From Zonotrichia leucophrys gambelii (taxonomy: Eukaryota; Chordata; Aves; Passeriformes; Passerellidae): 64,000 nucleotides of DNA. The notes beneath the pieces are model-generated. The model was given only the letters and a program-made list of their open reading frames with translations. It was not told the origin of the DNA and did not search any database. Below are positions 38,544 to 51,955 of this stretch, in pieces. The stretch covers positions 41,516,729 to 41,580,728 of the forward strand of contig NC_088169.1 of the NCBI RefSeq assembly GCF_028769735.1, given 5' to 3'. A program made the translations under genes and the position numbers. How positions within the stretch are numbered: position 1 is the first letter of the stretch; every line of letters starts with the position of its first letter.

Positions 38544-41500
38544 TGTAGTTAAATCACACATCTTGGATATATAATGTGACCCTGAACTCATGAGGCATCA
38601 GTAATATGTACCTTGTACAAATAGAAATTAATACAGTCCTAGAAAAGTTCAATTTCTGAGGATACAATAGAAGAACAATCATTTCTCTGCCTACATATAT
38701 ACTACTATTAATATTTAAGACCACTTGAAAAGTAACTGGGCATGCAAAGTCATTTTTACTCAACACAGTGGTTCTTAGAAGACATTCAGGGTCAAATAAA
38801 ATATGATTGTTTAAATGCAGGCAACCACTCCTGTTTCAGGCCTCCTAAGGTAACATTCCCTCTTCCTCGGTCTCCAGGTTTTTCTTGGAAATACAGCAGG
38901 AGTAGACAAATGTGCATCTTCATCTCACCCACCAGCCAGTTCTAAGTGCTTACTGTACCCTAAGGGAACCAGAACTGCCAGCTAGGGGACATGGGGAATA
39001 TCTTAAACAAAAAGCCTTTCCACAATACAGCCAATGCCTGCCTTCAGCTCTGAAAATGGAGTCCCTTGCTGAAGTTTGGCACCCACACTTTTTAGTCACT
39101 TTGAAAGAATGTTAGTTTGAAAAAGTTTGCAATTCCAGTCACTTAATTCTTTAAGCTATTTGGTTTTGATCTCCTGCATCTGGGTTTTCTTCCTTGCTTG
39201 GTGCTTCCATTATTTAGTTTATTCCCTTAAGTGATGGACTCTGTTTTCCCCTGAAGCACATTCTGCTGTCCCATCTCAATCCCTCAACTGCCTTAATACT
39301 TATAAAAAGTTACGTGTAACAGGCCATTATCAGTGAGCAAGTATACCTGACTCATTCCACATACAAAATAAATAACACTTTTTAAAAACCTACATCATTC
39401 CTGCTCACAGTCATTGAGGCACACATATATTGTAAAGCTGGCTGCCTTAGTAATGCAAAACAATGACAAATAAGTAGTTTTTTAAAAGGCTAAACATTAC
39501 AGCAACTGCGAAAATCAGTACTGATTTTAAGGGCAATAACTATTCACTCTTACTTCTTAGCTTCAACAAAATAATCTTCCTGACCTTTAATGCAAATCTG
39601 AAGATGTTTATTCATTTCCATAAACATTTGTACCGAAAATTGTTAGCTCTTGAAATCATAATGCTATTCTTCGTGGTGCAAAGGGTACATTACCATGAAC
39701 ACTAGTGCATCCTGCATTAAAAAAAACAAAAACTACTGTTCAATATTTTGCTTTTTATAATCCTTAAAATTTCAGAAAAGCTATCTCATTAGCTAGCAGC
39801 TCAACAGTGATTTATTTCCTGCTGTATTCCATAAATAATGTCCAGCCACAGAGAACAGAAGAAAGTGATCTGACAGCTAGTTTAAAAAATAGATCAAACA
39901 CATTTTATACAATTAGCTACAAGAAGAATATAATTACTGCTGTTATAAATCAACTAGACCTTTGAATAGTAGATGCAAAACTTTCTCTGAAAAATTACTG
40001 ATTCAAATAAAAAAAATTGTAGAAGGATACAACACTTCATGTGGACTTTCAGCTATGCCATTCTAGCAGAATGCTGTTCCATGTTTTACAATTATAAGAT
40101 TAAAAAAAAATTAACCTGGAGTATTATAGTAAATATTAAAAAAAACCTATCTGAAATCTGTAGCAGTCAAGCAAAATACCATTTTCCTTTCTTTCCAATG
40201 CAAATAAAAGATGGACTAAGCTCCCTTCCTATTCACCGTGTTTGTCACTTACAGAAATTACTGTACTGGGGAGGGCAGAAGATTTTGGTGCCAATAGCAA
40301 AAAAAAAAAAAAGTCATTCTGGGTAGATTGAAGGACTCACAATTTCAGATAAGGAAGAATTTTAAGATATTTCAAACAGCGGCACTGAGGCCAGAAGTGC
40401 CTCGTATGCCATACTCTTATTTGTTAAAGATTATCTTGCTGTAAATATCACCTGAAAGTCAGAGAAATCTGAGCCACTACCTATTTTAGTGAAATGCTGA
40501 AAGCAGTCTAACACTGCCAGTTGCCACTTAGCAACTCAACAAAACATCTTAAACGAGAGATAACACTGCCTAAAAACTGTAAAAATCAAAATAGCTGATA
40601 ATTTCAGATCCTACTTGAAAGGATAAAGTTCTGGAAGAGTTACCAAATAATCTGAAGTCTGTGGTTCTGTGATATCTCTGAACTAGTTAGCTGAGTTTTT
40701 TAAGAAGGGAGGATAAACAGATCTTTTCTTAAAAGTAAGCAAGTCATTTTGATTAACTGGCAAATAATTTCTGGATCACTTGATGAAGATTCCTACTAGA
40801 AAGTGAGTATACCTCATACTGTATTAAGGAAATCCCCACATTTCTTTATTTGAGAAAAGTTTTCTTTCACTGGCATCACTGGTGGAGATCTCAGGGTGGC
40901 CCCTGAATCTTCGTAGCACAAACTCTAAGTATAGTTAGTGGGACTGGTCTCAGATGAAGCATTTGTGTCAAGCAGGTAGAACACAAAAATACTGTATTAT
41001 TCATTGCATCACTGTGAAATACTGAGATCAGTGAAACAAGCAATAAACCACTTAGGACTGCTCAGTGAGCTGACCTCCCTATTTATAACTATTTCTCAAT
41101 GGCAGCACAGGAATATGGGAAGCTATAGATAAGCATTCACTCCATCTTCTGAAACAAGGATGCTGCTGACATCATGACTTTAAATCTTATGCAACTATGG
41201 ATAGTAGCATTGTCTGCTGTAAGAAGGACCTAAAATAAAAACAAACAAATCAATAAACCACTCTCTTTTAAGGAAAACATTTTTCCCTTTCATCCAAGAG
41301 CCAGAAGATGCAAATGCAGGATATATTATTTGATAGGACTGCCCAACATATGTGACTGAATTGCCAAAGCAGGCACCAGGGACACTTATGCAATTGTAAA
41401 TAAAACTCTGTGTGCGCTGGGGGAACAGTTTGCCTACAGGGTAGGCAATAACAAAAAGACACATTTAGCATTTCCTAAATTAGACCAGATGAACTTGAGA

Positions 41501-43404
41501 GTTTCATTTACCCATGTCTATAAACATAAAAGGCTCTCAAATCCATATAAATCAGAATTTTTGTTTTTCTCAGCTTGTCAGCACTGAAAAACTGGTCTCT
41601 GAACAGCAAGCAAATGTGTTAAAATAGTTATTCTCAATACGTTGGTAACTGCAGTCCTCTTTCCAAGATGATATGCCTAGGTGTGTCTTCAAAAATTAAC
41701 ATCAAATAATCTGTAATAAGGCTAATCTGAAATAAGGGAATCATTCTCAAGCTTAAACAAAATTAAGTCCGACAATAAAGTGGGATGTAAAGCCGCATGT
41801 AGGGTCTGCATAAGTAGAGTATGATGTAATTAAGTTTACACCTACCAAGCTTATCAGTTAACTGCACATTTTATCAATTCCTCAAGAAATTAACAGAAAA
41901 GCAGTTGTTGAAGAAGCATTAGACAGTCATACCATCAGCTGCAGGTACAAAATTTGCTTCTATTAATGTCAAATAAAGTTTTATAGCTTCATTATGCCAT
42001 TATTATTTACAGCCAAAGCAGTCATTAATGATGGTGCTACATACTGCAGTGAAGAAAAGGAAATAAAACAAGGGATTGCTCACCTGAGTTCCCAAGAAGA
42101 ACAAGGAAGCCCTGTACTATCACTGCAGCTCTGGAGCTGCTTTTCCATCTGCCCCTCCTTTGCTGCTCTCCCCACAGGCACTTCAGCCTGAGAGGCACAC
42201 AGTAGCAAACAGTATTTGAACAATAATATTAAATCCTGTGTCTAGAGAGCGGGACTAGAGAAGTACCTTGGCCCTTTCTCCCCACTCCCTTCTCTACACT
42301 CAGGAGCCAGTCACTGTTAAGTAAGAAAATAATAATCTACTCTGATTTTAATAGGGCCAAAACCACTCTTGACCTACTTTCAACAGAAAAAAAGCGGAAT
42401 GAGGTGTCATTAGCTTAAAATTTCTTCCTACGCACTTCCAAATATTAAGGACATTTTTTGTAACAAGTTCTTCTCCACAATACACATCTTACCTCTTCTT
42501 CTAAAATATGTCCACACATATGTACAGAAACAACATAAGGAGAGCAAGGAATATGAGCTGACATAATTGGAATAAAATACCACCTTGATTCTTCTGATCA
42601 GAGTTACAAAGGAAAAAAAGAGGTCACTTAATAACTGTAGAGAATGTGAAGTCACTGTCATTGGGGGAATACTGAGAGTAAACAAACACTATTTTCCTGA
42701 GTGTAACTGACATAAATGGTCGAGGACAAGCCTCTGTGGCAAGCACACAGGAAAACAGAAGCATGCCAAACTCACGCTTAATATTATGCTAAAACCATTC
42801 AAATTCATGTTCATCCTTTACAGAATTTGATGTTTTCACTATTTCATGAGGTTACAGTTTACAGTACACCATAAAACTCCCTGCAATTCAGAAAATGCCA
42901 CATGGCAAAGACTAAACCGGCAGGAATGAGATGGTAAAGAAAGGAGATGTCTTCCCTAAACACTGAGCACTCAGCCATTAAAAATATAGTAAAGAAACAC
43001 ACATATGACAGATAGGGACAGATGGCAAGTAGGGAAGCTACAGGGCAGCTAAGACTGACAGTGTTCTTGACAGCTTCAGAAAGCAAAACCACAGTCAAGC
43101 ATCAAAAGGTGACTGAGTAAAGATATTTTCTCAGGGACTCTGAGGAAAAATTCCAATATGGAAAATGCAGATTGTCTCAAGCTGGGGAATCACTGCAAGG
43201 GAAGAATGAACAGGGTTTGAAAGAAGGACTAAGGAAAAGCCAGCACACTTGAACAACATGAAGCAAGCAGTAATTTGTTTTCCAGCCTTGTACATAATTC
43301 TTCTTGAGCCTGAGGTTCTCCTGAGTTTATCTGGTCAGGTTTGCTGCATTTGTTTTAACCAAGTTTTTAGATTCAGGGATTGAAAAGTTCAGTCCCTTAA
43401 TAGT

Positions 43405-43426
43405 TATGCTAAATATATTTAGCATA
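43405..43426. repeat. Perfect 22-bp AT-rich palindrome
   Basis: TATGCTAAATA is followed directly by its reverse complement. It is set in AT-rich sequence (atatata follows), so chance is more likely than for a GC-containing palindrome. Confidence 0.82.
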
Positions 43427-45592
43427 TATATTTGGATATATTTACACTAAATATAAAAAGGGAAATATGGATGCATATAGAAAGTAATTCCAACTAAAGG
43501 CACTGTCTGATTCATAGTCCTAAACTGTATTTCTGAAGGAAAAAAAAAAAATCATTTTTTTAAAAGGCTTGTAGTTGAAGATTTAAAATTACATTTTCAA
43601 GAGCCAGTGTGGTTTATCTTAAAAATGCCAAATGAAGGTAAAGAATTTCTTTGCTTTATACATATTTAAGAACTCACAGGTAGTATTTCTAAGCATTGCT
43701 ACCATATGTACCTGTGCTAACAACTGTACCACTAAATAAAAAGCTGTCAGACTTTGCAGATTCAGAACTTCAGCTGAAAGGGATTTACCATAGCAGATGT
43801 ATCTAAGCACATCTTTTTATGCACAAGTACTTTTCATTCCAACATCTCATCAAGCCAAAAATGCCTTTTCATTATGGAAAGGATTAAAAGGTGCATATAC
43901 ATGCAGCTCACAGGAACCTCACACAAAGTTTACTGTACTCCATGATGATTACTTTGATTCAATGGATTTATAATCCATCTACTGCAGTGCAAATGCCTGC
44001 ATGAGTCTCAGTCTGAGTGCTATACGGGCAATTAAGACCAAGAAACTTGAAGATGATATGATAAACCAAGTACCTGTAAAGGCATGAAAAAACTGGGGCA
44101 TGCAGAAACTTGTTGTCTCCTTACCTCAAGAGTTTGTGTTTTATTCAGGCAAGTTACAAGGATTTCACATCTACTATTTAAAAACTTTTTCTCTATCAAT
44201 GATTCTCAAAATGATCACTCTACTACAAGGAGTCCCTTAATGTACAACTTTTGAATAGGCAACTGCTAAGAGTTCAAGGATTTGAGTTATTTCCAAAACC
44301 AGGAAAAACATACCAGGCTCACCTATTCTCAGTTTTAAAAGCTGGGAAGAGCAGTTCCAACAATCTCCATTACACTTCATTGCCAAACTACAAATATCCT
44401 TCAGTTTCTCCTCTCCACTCACACCCAGTTCTGAAAGGCCCCAGTCTCTCAGAAACACCCACAGCCTTACTGACATTTGCTCTGATTCCACCACTGCAGT
44501 CCACCTAAGGTTACAACACAGCCCATCCCATGTCCATTTTTCCTCACCAGTCCTCCTTCACACAAGCCAAAAAAAAAAAAAAAAAAAAGGATGCCTCCTC
44601 TGTGCCTTCCAAATCTTCTAATTACCATGTCAAATTCAGAATTCCTGTCCTGAGGTTTCCCATATTTCTAACCATGCCATTATCCTTAACTTTTTCTCAG
44701 AACTTTTCCTAACCTAGGTGTGTCTGATAATCAACTCTTCCAACCCAATTTGTCAATTTTTTCTGTATCTCCCAAGTCACAATAAACAAATAAGCCAAGA
44801 AACAAATCAATCATTTGTCACTCAGGGTTCCATTTGAAAATACTGAATTCCACTTAGATTTTGGACTACCAAGGCTAACATCCTGGTTTCAGTGTACAAT
44901 ACAAACACTTAAAGCCTCATTGCCAGCAATAGCAAAAAAAAAAAAAATCCCAAAAACAACCCCAAACCAAAGACATAAAGAGTTAGAGTGAGAGCAGCAG
45001 GAGAAACAACACTCAGCTCAGATATGAAATCTTTTTTTACACAACCACCTTCAGTTCCACACTGAAAAGCCCCAAATGAGACACTTGGCTTACTACCATT
45101 GCTGCACAAGCAGAGATAAAACTAGTTAGTTTACAGCATGAATTTCTGCACAACTTCCAGTCACATCTTTGCAACACTGTCTTAAAGCATGAACAGTGAC
45201 TGAGAGCATTTTACTGTTGGAGAAGAACATAGGCCACTAATCAGTTCTAAATAAAACTTAAAAAAAAAAAAAAAGGCTGAGTCTGCTCTAAGAGCTTTTC
45301 AGTAACAAGACACTGTTGCTGAACTTGTCATTTAAGAGATTCTTCTTCTCAAACAGCATTCCAAATCTAGAAGACTAATCTTAAGTGTTGCAAAAAAAAT
45401 CCACTACAAGACCTAAGAAAAAAATTTTAGTTCTTCATTTGGAATCTTTTCTTAAGATTGTGACCAGAAAAAGGGTTGAGAGCAGAAAAACTCCACACAA
45501 AGTAAACACAGTTACCATTTTTATCTAAAGCATACTAAAACCACTCAGCTTCCTTTGCAGACATGTTTTTAATCCCTCTCTAGAGCCTACAA

Positions 45593-45859
45593 TGTTGCCA
45601 TCTTATTGCAAAGCTCCCATACCTTCTCCTTGATTTCCTCACAGCACTGACGACTCCTTCACAACACAGCCAACAAACACCATCTCTCCCCTCACCCAGC
45701 TAACCCACTCTATTGTAGCACTCATCTTCATTGGACACAGCTGTGGCCCATTAAGGGCAGGTTTGTTCCTAATCTTTGGTGGTTGGCACAGCTGCAACTC
45801 CTCAAGGGTGAGACTGCCTTCTGCACTATCTTTATTTCCTTACATTCTACCCTGCCACA
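45593..45859 (-). mobile_element. Short solo LTR (family member 2 of 2), ~267 bp
   Basis: Homologous to 8025-8337, starting TGTTGCCATCT and ending CCTGCCACA, and flanked by a perfect 6-bp target duplication CTACAA (45587-45592 and 45860-45865). Compared with the other copy it lacks about 45 bp, mainly in the part around 8105-8160. Two copies with different 6-bp duplications show that this is a real mobile family. Same uncertainty about orientation; no viral genes. Confidence 0.84.
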
Positions 45860-45865
45860 CTACAA

Positions 45866-47722
45866 CATTATTCAGGCATGATTTTCTATTACAAAAGTCA
45901 CGTGGGCTTCCCACTATGCTGTACTAGCAACTGTCTGCTAATTCTACTTCCTGTAATAATTTCTCCTAGTTTTCCCATTGCAGACGCTAAGCTTATTGAT
46001 AAGCAGTAGGAGTATTTAAAATTACTTTCAAATTGTTCAAATGCCAAGTTTTAAGCACAGGGACATATCTATATTTACTGGTTTGGTTGCTTAATTCCTG
46101 GGCTCTTCTCAATACCATCTAGTTTGGAAACTGGCACTTCTAAAAACCATCTGCTTTATGTCTCTTTTTTCATCCCTCCTTTTTCTAAGCTTGTTCCATA
46201 ATTGCTTCTACCAACTCTTCAGTTTGAAGAGAGATCCTTTGATACATCCTCCATAATGAAAGGTTCCAGTTCAGAACTTCTTTAAGCTCAAAAATGAACT
46301 TGGATACAAGAGGTAAGACAACAGCTTCTTTTTTGATACAGCTTTATTTCTAGAGGATAGAAGGAGAGATCATCTATTAGCCCTATGCAATCTCCAGTGG
46401 GCTTCTTGTTCACAGTGTGTTTCAAAAAGATTACTTTTATACCTCCTGCAAATTGTTCCTCAAATACCTTTCTTAGCTGAATGTATGCATTCTTACCTTA
46501 TACTGCCAGAAATTTATGAAGCTTTGTATTTTGCTCTTGCAGACAAAACTTAACTTTTAAAAAATGGTGAAAACTGCTTTGTGTAACCACCTTTTACCCT
46601 GCTGTTTAACTATGCTATGCCAGTTTATTTTTGGACTTACTATCTTTGATAGGTGCATGCATTTCCTCCAACACTCCACATGGCATCTTCAAGTAGTTTC
46701 CATGCCACGTACAAGGATTCTACTTTCATAAATTGTCTTTAATATGGTTTTTAATTTTAAATCATTTTCTCTAGAAATACAAAACCCACAAAGCAGGGGA
46801 TTTTCAGAGATGGAGGTAGATGATCCTGCAAGAAACGTAAACACATTTCACAGAATGACAGTAACACTGTGAACCAGATCCTGCACACAATGGTCAGAAG
46901 CACACACAAAACTGCTTCTCCCTCTTCTGGTTTGCAGACTAACTGCTCCATGAAACACTCACTAACTGTGTCCAGCAATTCAGTCTCCACATCAATCATT
47001 GACTCAGCCACTGCTACTGCCATGCAGGCACCAGGCTGACCAGGGAGCAGTACAACCAAACCAGGAGGTTAGAACAGAATGAATGAAAGGGCACCAAAGA
47101 GAATGAAGGGGAAGAGAACAGCCACACAAAAAAGTCAGCTTGTGTGCATTTACACACCACATTGCTCATGGGGCACCAGGATTTGGAGGAACATACATGA
47201 TTTTTCATGAGCTGCTGTTTCTCTTAATTTCAAACCCTTGATTATAGAGAAAAAAAATAAGAATTCAGATACTAGATGTGAATTCAAGAAGTAGGAGGCA
47301 AACAAATCTGTATTAAAAGATAATGAGAAAGCATGTGCTAACTGCTTAAAATTAGCTCTCAAAAATTTGAAGCTAAAATTTGACTACTGAGATTGAACAA
47401 GTCACTGCAGAGCAAATACACCTGCTGAAAATTAGCTTGCTAGAGCAGTGTGCTTTCCTGTGTCTTGTTGCAAACAGATGTTCTATTTGGATTTCCTTGC
47501 ATATTGCTTCTCTCATTAAATCTCTTTTTCCTCTATTTAACCCAGGGCTATCCCCCCCTCTACTTGTACCTAAGTTCTCTTTACTTCATACATTTCCAGT
47601 TCCATCATACCATCACCTTTTCTCCCCAGGTTACAGGAGCTTTCACACCTCCCTCCTTTGCCTCCGCGGCAGGGGACAAAGCCAGGGCCCATCTGCCTTC
47701 CTTCACCTGCTGGGAAGGACTC
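45866..47722. other. Intronic sequence, no recognised element
   Basis: AT-rich unique sequence. A 100-codon open frame on the minus strand (46757-47059) has no recognised domain. Confidence 0.45.
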
Positions 47723-47726
47723 CCCT

Positions 47727-48273
47727 TGATGCCTCAGGTTTTACCTTTTACGGTTTCACATTCTGTACTGCATTAGTGTGTAATTCTGAGCTCCATATGA
47801 GGGGATAGTAAGCTCTCTTCATGGAGTAGGTGGACAAAATAATTCCTCCTCTCACTGGGGACCAAGGACAAATGATCCAGATCTCAGACCGAAGAGCATA
47901 AACAATGGCAGAATGAAGAAAACAAGAAGGATGGGACTTCATGTGCTGGAGCTGTCATTGGACAATAACTCCAATATGTTAATGGACTAGAACTTATAAA
48001 AGTATGAGACCCCGTGACCAGTCGAACATTTGGTGACCATTTTTGGGTTCACCTGGGCTGTAGCCCTGGCTGGCTCTTGTGCTGCCCAAGGTGGATCCAT
48101 TGAGGCCTCCTAATAAATACCTACTTTATTCTTTAGCTCCGTCTAGTCTCTGTTCCAGGTCAGCCTTCACTCCTTCACTAAGAGAGCTTACTATCCCCTA
48201 AAGTAAAGCTCAGAACCACACACTAAAGCAGTACAGACTCTGAAAAATATAAAAGCTAAAACCTGAGGCATCA
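47727..48273 (+). mobile_element. 547-bp LTR-like element with ~93-bp terminal inverted repeats
   Basis: The ends are TGATGCCTCAGG and CCTGAGGCATCA, flanked by a 4-bp direct repeat CCCT (47723-47726 and 48274-48277). Unusually for an LTR, the outer ~93 bp on each side (47727-47819 and 48180-48273) are imperfect inverted copies of each other; the innermost 20 bp (aggggatagtaagctctctt) are an exact inverted match. The interior looks like an LTR on the plus strand: ccaat near 47971, ttataaaag at ~47994-48002, and AATAAA at 48112-48117. No coding sequence is seen. It could be a solo LTR with long inverted ends or a non-autonomous foldback element that took up LTR-like sequence. Confidence 0.78.
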
Positions 48274-48277
48274 CCCT

Positions 48278-50917
48278 GTTCCTACCTCAGGATGAAACTG
48301 GTGTCTCACACTGCAGAGCTGGGGTTTAGTACTGCCATCAGACAGTCAGTGGTAAAACACAGTATTTTTCTGCCAACACTGTCAACGCTAAGCTTAAATA
48401 CCTTCTTCTCCAAGTCACTGCAAAAGTAAAAGACTGAGCCATGTGTTACCGAGACAACTTGCAATTGTTTCATGCTTTATCCTAGGACAAACTAGGAACC
48501 CAAATCAAAAGGAAGCAATTATAAAAGCCCTGTGAGCAGCAGCTTAAGTGAAAAGACAGAAACACAGAGTTACACAAAAATGCATCTTTTCAATCCCCTG
48601 GCTTTTCAGGTAGGAAGAAAAGACATTTATTTTTTTCTTATCTGTTTCTGTGTACTGCTAGGAAAAGAGAGAACAATAAAAGAAAGAATTTAGGATAGAT
48701 TAAACTGGTCAGTTCTGGTAACTCCTGCAAAGCCAAACAGCTAAAAGTCCCTTTGAACTTTGACAGGGCAGACAAGCCCAAGAGCTGATTCAAGCCTGCA
48801 GCTTGCCGGACACTGAGCAGAGAGGAGCACTACTCCAACCACCTCATTCTGTATGCACAGCAAGCAGGTACAAAGCAAATGTGATGTGAGTCACACAAGA
48901 AAAACATAGAAAACAAAGGCAAAAGAGCTGGCAAGATAGAAAGGACAGCAATGTGGGAGAGTGGGCAACATCAGGCTGCCAAGAAGGTAAATCAGAAGTG
49001 TAGAATGTGACCTGAATAATACAAGAAGTAGTAGGCATCTTTACAGAAAAAAAAAAAAAAGGTAAAAATAAAAAAGTGATTGTGAAAAATAAATCTTTCA
49101 TATTCTCCATGTCCTTTTAAGCTCTTCTGCTATCCATATATACAGTACAAAGAGAAAATTCTTTAGGCATATAGTATAAATTTACTTCCTGAAAGGATAC
49201 ACAACTTGCAATTTGGCTTAAAATATCAATGCAACTCCAACGACCCTCTTGCTAATGAAGACTTCCCAATTCACCTTTTTTTTGGTATTTTGTTTGGGTT
49301 TATGCTTAATATTTTCATTGAAACTGTGTGAAAATTTTCTGGAATACAAGTAGCAGAGCACGAAAGAAGAATGATAAACTTCTGGCATCCCCACTGCTCT
49401 CCTAATCAAAGCCACAGTTCTGTGTGGCAGCACTTAAGCTTCCCAGTCAACCTGTAAGTCAGATGCAGTCCATCAGTTTTCCTATTACTCTACTGCAAGG
49501 CCCAGCAGCCATTTAGATGGCTGGTACTGACCCATATCACAGTGGGATTCTTTATCCCATTGTCAGGTATCTGGCAATTTAATCAAAATGAAAAGAGGTA
49601 TAGCCTGATAAAAAGTAATCTGCACAAGTCAGAGGCAGTGCTGCAAAACTCAGCATACATTTACATGGTTGTGGAGAGCAAAACAAAGACTTTGCTGAAG
49701 AAGGAAACGGGTCAGAGAAGGCCTGAGCTGTTTGGGAAAAGTAATTTCAGTTACTCCCTTCATTCAGACAACTAAATTCTCAGTTTGGAGGAAATAATTT
49801 CAATGTGCGTTTTCAGGCCTTAAAAGCCTGACAAAAAGACATGACCACTTTAGCATAATTGAGCTGAAGCTTGGGACACAAGTCTGTCTTGAAAACAGGG
49901 ACTTTAAACCTTTACTTCATGTAAGTGAAGTGTTAAGCAGTAAAAAATAAAGATGCACATACAAACTAACTATTCACATCTTCTGAACCTTTTCTGCTTG
50001 GCACTGTAAAGCCTTTATAATCCACTTTAAATAAATGCAAAATTCTTTGCCTATATATTTGCTGCTCCATTTTTTTTCTGGATTCTGTATTTGCCTACAG
50101 AAGCTTTGACACTTGCACAATAAAATCTTACATATATTGACAGTTCAATACAATAATTCAGGGGGAAAAAGGCAAAACTTATGTTCTTTCATTACAAACT
50201 CAGAGAAGCTCTCATGTTAATACATGAGAAAGTTTTACACTACCACTTAACTGAAATCATCTTAATAACATTAGCACTGTAGATGGAAGTTAGAGCTCTG
50301 AAGAACACCATCTTCAGTATGAATATGAAAAAATGTAAAAATGGTAGCTTTTTGGATAAAAATAATTCAAATAGAAATGGTTGATGCAACACACCCTGAA
50401 ATAGACTGCCTCTTATTTACTGAACTGCTACTCAAGTTCTAATTTACCTACTAAAATCAATTTAATAAGAAAAAGGTACCTTCCTAGTCACCAGAGAAAC
50501 ATATCATTCTTACAAGAAATGTACAAAGCAACATATTTTTTGTAACACATGCTTAATGCCAACTTTACACTGGATGTAATGGATGCATCACAGCCCATGT
50601 AAATATTTATTGCTGTAATAAGTTGTTTCTTCCAACAAACTAATGTAACGTCCACTGTGAAAAAAAATCATTGCATATATCCATCATTTATTTAATAAAT
50701 ATAGCTTCTGAGACTGTTCCAGGGATTGTCAAATTGAGGAACAAGGAACAGTTAAAATACTTACTTCAACACCTTCTCATGTAGCTTCATCTTCTCCATT
50801 GTAATCTTTCTTCCCAATTTCCAAAAATAAAAACCAAACAGTACACAAACTACACAAAATCCAACTGGTGGCTGATAACTTGTGGTGTCACTCAAGAACT
50901 GGCTGAGTGATGCCAAT
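48278..50917. other. Intronic sequence, no recognised element
   Basis: AT-rich unique sequence; nothing recognised. Confidence 0.5.
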
Positions 50918-51247
50918 GGTGTTTAAAACTCTCTATTAATGACCTGGATGGTAGGACAGAGTCTACCAGGTCAGAGTCTACCAGTCAGGAGGTTAAGGGG
51001 TAATCCCACACTGGAGAACTGTGTTGATGGGAAACCCATGAAGAGCCACCATGGTAAGTGATTTACTGTAAGGGTGGTAGGACTGACAAGCTGTGGACTA
51101 TCTCTGAAAGTTTTCATGGCCAGATTGGACAGAGCTTTGAACAACCTGCTCTAGTGGAAGGTGTCCCTGACCATGGCAGGCAGATTGGAGCCAGATGATC
51201 TTTGATATCCCTTCCAACCCAAACCATTTTATGATTCCATGATTCTA
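50918..51247 (+). pseudogene. CR1 LINE, internally deleted, with 3' end
   Basis: Starts in ORF2 (attaatgacctggatggtaggacagag, the INDLDG...DR region), then jumps over most of the coding part to the 3'UTR (ggacagagctttgaacaacc, ctctagtggaaggtgtccc) and ends with the CR1 terminal octamers (atgattccatgattcta). A small 15-bp duplication around 50958-50985 is visible. A dead copy. Confidence 0.85.
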
Positions 51248-51284
51248 AGTAAAAGAAAAAACTCATTCCTGTGGTGAAGTAACA

Positions 51285-51955
51285 CACAAGACAGGCTGGG
51301 CATGGAGGGGACACAGCTCTGCAGAAATAGATCTGGGGCTCCTGGTGGATACTGTGGAGTGCACCCTTGGGAAGTGAAGCAGGCAAACCAAGGATTGAGC
51401 TCTGTTGGCAACTAAGCAGGCTGGGCTAAGTCACTTCCCCTCACTCCACCTTTCAGCACCTGGATTGGTGTGTCTGATTTTGAGCTCCCCAGTAAATGGC
51501 AGAGCTTGGTACAGTGGGAACTGCCAGCAGAGGGCCACCAAGGCGATGAAGGGGCTAGGACACATGACACATGAAGAGTCGCCAAGTGAGGCTTGTTCTG
51601 TCTGGGGACAAGGCAGCAAACCAGACAGGTCTCATTACTCTATTCAGTTTTCATCTGGGAATAAATAGAAAAGTCATCACCTGACTCTTTTTCAACGCAC
51701 ACAGCAGTAAGAGAGGAAGAAACCAAAGCAATTTGTAAAATGGAACATTCTAGCTGAAGAGAAAAGCTCTTTTCCCCATGAGGGTGGCCAAGCACTGCAA
51801 TAAGCTGCTCAGAGACCCTGTGGCACCACCATCCCTGGAGTTACTCAAAATTTCCATGCATATCTTAGAACAGCCTGCCCTAGTTAGACTGATTTTAAGC
51901 AGGGGTTTGAGCTACATGACTGCCAGAGGTCCCTTCCTACGTAATTCTATAATAA
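51285..51955 (+). pseudogene. Second CR1 LINE copy, ORF2 C-terminus plus 3'UTR
   Basis: Starts about 40 bp after the 3' end of the previous CR1 copy and lies in the same direction. CR1 ORF2 blocks are recognisable (ctggggctcctggtggatac, ttttgagctccccagtaaat, agggccaccaaggcgatgaa), followed by the 3'UTR (gggtggccaagcactgcaat, cagaggtcccttcctacgta) and an end in aattctataa. Frameshifts and substitutions make it non-functional. Confidence 0.83.

Larger units (their letters stand above)
37554..45586. other. Intronic sequence, no recognised gene
   Basis: Long AT-rich unique stretch. Apart from the hairpin at 38519, the palindrome at 43405 and a run of 20 A at 44569-44588, I see no element. Open frames are all under 100 codons. 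Confidence 0.5.

Noticed and set aside
44569..44588. A20 run as the tail of a processed pseudogene or retrotransposon
   Set aside because: No coding remnant, LINE 3' end or target duplication was found upstream of the A run.
47380..47808. 142-codon open frame on the plus strand
   Set aside because: It runs from unique intron into the left inverted repeat of the LTR-like element, and has no recognised domain, so it cannot be an old gene.
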